Part shown: one piece after another, positions 6,161 to 7,609 of the stretch
Numbering within the stretch: the first letter of the stretch is position 1
Layout of the letters: every line of letters begins with the position of its first letter
Origin: Flavobacteriales bacterium
Lineage (GTDB): Bacteria > Bacteroidota > Bacteroidia > Flavobacteriales_D > SKUL01
Reading direction: 5' to 3'
Assembly: GCA_007129985.1 (NCBI GenBank)
Contig: SKUL01000055.1
Span: forward strand, 1 to 7,609
DNA length: 7,609 nt
Notes under the pieces: model-generated
What the model saw: only the letters and a program-made list of their open reading frames with translations
Database searches by the model: none
Told to the model about the DNA's origin: nothing
Translations under genes and position numbers: made by a program

Positions 6161-6366
6161 AATTCTTGCAAAAGATAAACACATTCCTATGCGTTTTTCA
6201 CGTTTCGTGAAGCTTTTGCGTTAACCAACCAATTGTATTAACCAACGGTACAAAGGTGCAAATAATTTTTGAACCACTATGTAACCTTTGTGGCTTCGGC
6301 GCTCCGAAAACGAGCAGCGGTGCTAATTGGGCAAGGAGTGGTAAATCCCAAGAGCTATCTAAAACA
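6161..6366 (-). other. Non-coding stretch between two minus-strand terminators; possible small RNA
   Basis: No ORF here looks like a protein on either strand. It contains a direct repeat TTAACCAAC (6221-6229 and 6238-6246, 17-bp period), a perfect 6-bp hairpin TTCACG-TTT-CGTGAA (6197-6211), an 8-bp inverted repeat ACAAAGGT/ACCTTTGT (6250-6257 and 6284-6291), and a short hairpin GCTCC-GAAAA-CGAGC with one bulge (6301-6315). The terminator at 6124-6160 would end a minus-strand transcript of up to about 200 nt. I found no clean TAnnTTTG box, so an RNA gene is only a possibility. Confidence 0.25.
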
Positions 6367-6495
6367 AAAGCCCACCGCGGAGGTGGGCTTTCGGTGCCGA
6401 CTCAAGTTTTTCTGGTTGCGAATCAGGATACAATCTACATCACTTCGGATGCTTCGGCACTGTTACTATGACGAAGAAACGTGCCAAAAGGTTAC
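6281..6495. repeat. Imperfect inverted repeat pair bracketing 215 bp
   Basis: GTAACCTTTGTGGC (6281-6294) recurs as the reverse complement of GCCAAAAGGTTAC (6483-6495), differing by one base gain. The repeats enclose the terminator at 6367-6391 and the folded region after it. No transposase and no obvious target-site duplication are visible (flanks CTAT and TTGT differ). Confidence 0.4.
6367..6391 (-). terminator. Rho-independent terminator downstream of the HEPN-like gene
   Basis: AAAGCCCACC (6367-6376) pairs with GGTGGGCTTT (6382-6391) in a 10-bp stem with loop GCGGA. On the minus strand it is followed by TGTTTT, fitting termination of the gene ending at 6530 after a 139-nt 3' untranslated region. 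On the plus strand the tail is only TTTCGG, so it would be weak there. Confidence 0.75.
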
Positions 6496-6529
6496 TTGTT
6501 GTTCTCAGAAATGTGCGATTACGTACGAA
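6392..6529. other. Non-coding 3' region with a folded, tRNA-like outline
   Basis: No credible gene. A 7-bp inverted repeat GTGCCGA (6394-6400) / TCGGCAC (6454-6460) encloses two hairpins: CTGGTT-GCG-AATCAG (6412-6426) and CATC/GATG (6438-6441 and 6448-6451). The outline resembles a cloverleaf missing an arm, but no proper T-loop, anticodon arm or CCA end is present, so it is not called a tRNA. It probably forms part of the 3' untranslated region of the HEPN-like gene. Confidence 0.35.
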
Positions 6530-7324
6530 TTAGTTTTTTTTGGCGAAGGGTAGCTCACGGGGCAAAATCTGGTATTCAAACACCACGCGGTCGTCGTAAC
6601 CCAGAGGGTAAGCGTGAAACTTACGGTTGCTGCGAATGGTAAGGTTCACTTTTCCGTCCTTCCCCACCATTTTTTCGTCGATAGTGAGTCGGAGAATGTT
6701 GCTGCTCTCCCATTTGTATCCCAAAATACGGTATTGCAGTGGCTGTTGTTCGGGGTCCGAAGCGGTGATGATGTACTCTACAACATCTCCCACCCTGAGG
6801 GTAGAGTTGGTTTTGATCCGCATGGGTTTGCCAACCGTCCATATATTTCCAAAGCTATCTTTCACGCTCTCAATACGCGGAAAACCCTCCTTTCCTACTT
6901 CCAACATACTTCGGTATGCAATCATCCGCGCACGCAATTCACCGCATATACCTAATACCAGGTGTTTCTGAAAAATGAACAACTCACGGCGGGCCATATC
7001 GGGGTCGAGGTATTTTTCAAGCGTGCGAATAAAAACCCGGGTGGTTTCAAGGTCTCCAAACACAGCATAAAACTCCGTATCCCAATGAATTTTGAGCAGT
7101 TCTGCAATGTCTTCGAGTGGAGCAAAGAAAATGGGATGCTCTGCACCAGCCATGGGCATAACTTGCTCTTCGGCACCAGCTTTCTTCCTTCGCCAGTTCT
7201 CAACCCGCTTTTCCGACAAGCCGCACATCGCGAGCCATTCCGCCCCAAGATTGCGCTCCAATACAGAGGCAACAAATTCTCGCAACGCGTTACTGGTATC
7301 TTTCAATTCGCGGGCAATCTCCAT
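6530..7324 (-). CDS. HEPN-like (Swt1-type) protein with a C-terminal beta-domain, function unknown
   Basis: A cytoplasmic 264-residue protein with two parts. Residues about 1-142 are all-helical and resemble Swt1-type HEPN domains: LREFVASVLERNLGAEW (14-30), PIFFAPLEDIAELLKIHWDTEF (64-85), and a final helix HLVLGICGELRARMIAYRSM (121-140). HEPN RNases carry an R-x4-6-H motif in that helix; here R131/R133 are followed by Tyr137 where His is expected, so RNase activity is doubtful. Residues about 148-258 look like a beta-sandwich, possibly immunoglobulin-like, starting PRIESVKDSFGNIW and containing LRVGDVVEYIITASDPEQQ (176-194) and VNLTIRSNRKFHAYPLGYDD (226-245). Upstream codons are open back to a TAG at 7371-7373 but contain no other start, so ATG 7324 is used. 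It lies alone, divergent from a DUF1684 gene. HEPN assignment is moderate. Confidence 0.55.
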   Translation of the reverse strand: MEIARELKDTSNALREFVASVLERNLGAEWLAMCGLSEKRVENWRRKKAGAEEQVMPMAGAEHPIFFAPLEDIAELLKIHWDTEFYAVFGDLETTRVFIRTLEKYLDPDMARRELFIFQKHLVLGICGELRARMIAYRSMLEVGKEGFPRIESVKDSFGNIWTVGKPMRIKTNSTLRVGDVVEYIITASDPEQQPLQYRILGYKWESSNILRLTIDEKMVGKDGKVNLTIRSNRKFHAYPLGYDDRVVFEYQILPRELPFAKKN

Positions 7325-7419
7325 GGCTCGATTTCTGTGTGCAAGATAGACGAATTCCGCAAAACGAATCCACTAATCATCCCCGTTGAATGCGTGAAAT
7401 TGTTAAACTTGCCTGCATC

Positions 7420-7609
7420 ATGACCCATCGTTTTTATTCAGCTTTCTATTTGCTTTGCTGCATTGTCGGCGTGCTCACTGTTTCAAAGGCACAGGCCCAG
7501 CCTACAGATTTCGAAAAGCGCCAATCGGCATTCAGGGCGCTCAAAGACAGTGTTTTTTTCAACCCTGAAACTTCACCACTTACCGAAGAAGATCTTGCGA
7601 GCTTTTCAG
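7420..7609 (+). CDS. Secreted DUF1684-family protein, N-terminal part (runs off the window)
   Basis: Sixty-three residues are visible, starting at ATG 7420 with no stop before the window end. A signal peptide is clear: MTHR, then the hydrophobic stretch FYSAFYLLCCIVGVLTV, then a likely cut after SKAQA. The mature start, FEKRQSAFRALKDSVFFNPETSPLTEEDLASFS, matches the usual N-terminus of DUF1684 proteins (R-x2-KD, F, SPL, then acidic residues and F), a family of exported proteins of unknown function common in Bacteroidota. A weak TAAACTTG box (7404-7411) with TTG 15 nt upstream could drive it. Only the N-terminus is available, so the family call is moderate; that it is a real exported protein is more certain. 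Confidence 0.62.
   Translation, partial: MTHRFYSAFYLLCCIVGVLTVSKAQAQPTDFEKRQSAFRALKDSVFFNPETSPLTEEDLASFS

Noticed and set aside
6022..6171. N-terminal extension of the DUF1883 ORF to 6171
   Set aside because: Its first codons run through a perfect terminator hairpin, and the promoter-like element at 6051-6082 lies inside it; ATG 6021 begins the domain.
6385..6411. Words shared with the Cas9 tracrRNA tail (GGCACCGA, GAGTCGG, AACTTGA on the minus strand)
   Set aside because: The words are in a different order, do not form the same hairpin, and no CRISPR repeat or cas gene is in the window; chance resemblance.
6393..6462. Possible tRNA gene
   Set aside because: Acceptor-like and D-like stems exist, but there is no proper T-loop or anticodon arm and no CCA end; reported only as a folded element.
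6256..6553. Two overlapping plus-strand open frames (71 and 94 codons) in the terminator region
   Set aside because: They pass through the 6367-6391 hairpin, show no domain features, and one ends inside the HEPN-like gene's 3' end.
6962..7423. Plus-strand open frame of 153 codons
   Set aside because: Antisense to the HEPN-like gene, with low-complexity composition and no motif; overlaps the real DUF1684 start in another frame.

Overview
The window looks like a piece of a chromosome from the phylum Bacteroidota, probably an aquatic, carotenoid-pigmented flavobacterium-like organism. The support is a carotenoid gene set of the kind known from pigmented marine Bacteroidota, several gene families common in that phylum (DUF7793-like, DUF1684, SiaC-like), start codons without clear Shine-Dalgarno sequences, and promoter-like boxes of the Bacteroidota form TAnnTTTG in front of several genes. 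There is no sign of an insertion sequence, phage, CRISPR array or rRNA gene.

Layout, left to right. (1) 48-2935 is a carotenoid end-group module: a crtA-related oxygenase on the minus strand, divergent from a crtD-cruF operon whose genes overlap by 4 nt. Together these predict hydration at C-1', desaturation at C-3',4' and oxygenation at C-2' of an open carotenoid end, as in myxol-type pigments. (2) 2925-3754 (minus) is a tight two-gene unit: a DUF7793/STAS-like small protein followed by a PaaI-type hotdog thioesterase, whose end overlaps the end of cruF. (3) 3910-4817 (plus) holds a SiaC-family phosphoprotein translationally coupled to a GNAT acetyltransferase. (4) 4810-6021 (minus) holds a DUF1883 protein followed by a lipoprotein cyclophilin; a strong terminator lies between their coding parts, inside the upstream end of the cyclophilin ORF. 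(5) 6022-6529 is mostly non-coding, with two strong minus-strand terminator hairpins and other structure. (6) 6530-7324 (minus) is a HEPN-like/beta-domain protein, divergent from a secreted DUF1684 protein cut off by the window end.

Only the carotenoid genes form an obvious pathway. The rest are small regulatory or housekeeping units packed so tightly that both convergent gene pairs overlap at their stop codons. The points most worth a second look are the structured, terminator-flanked gap at 6161-6529, the orphan SiaC-GNAT pair facing a STAS-like gene, the HEPN-like protein lacking the usual histidine, the terminator inside the cyclophilin ORF, and the absence of any ATG start for crtD and for the acetyltransferase. 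No clearly new multi-gene system is visible.
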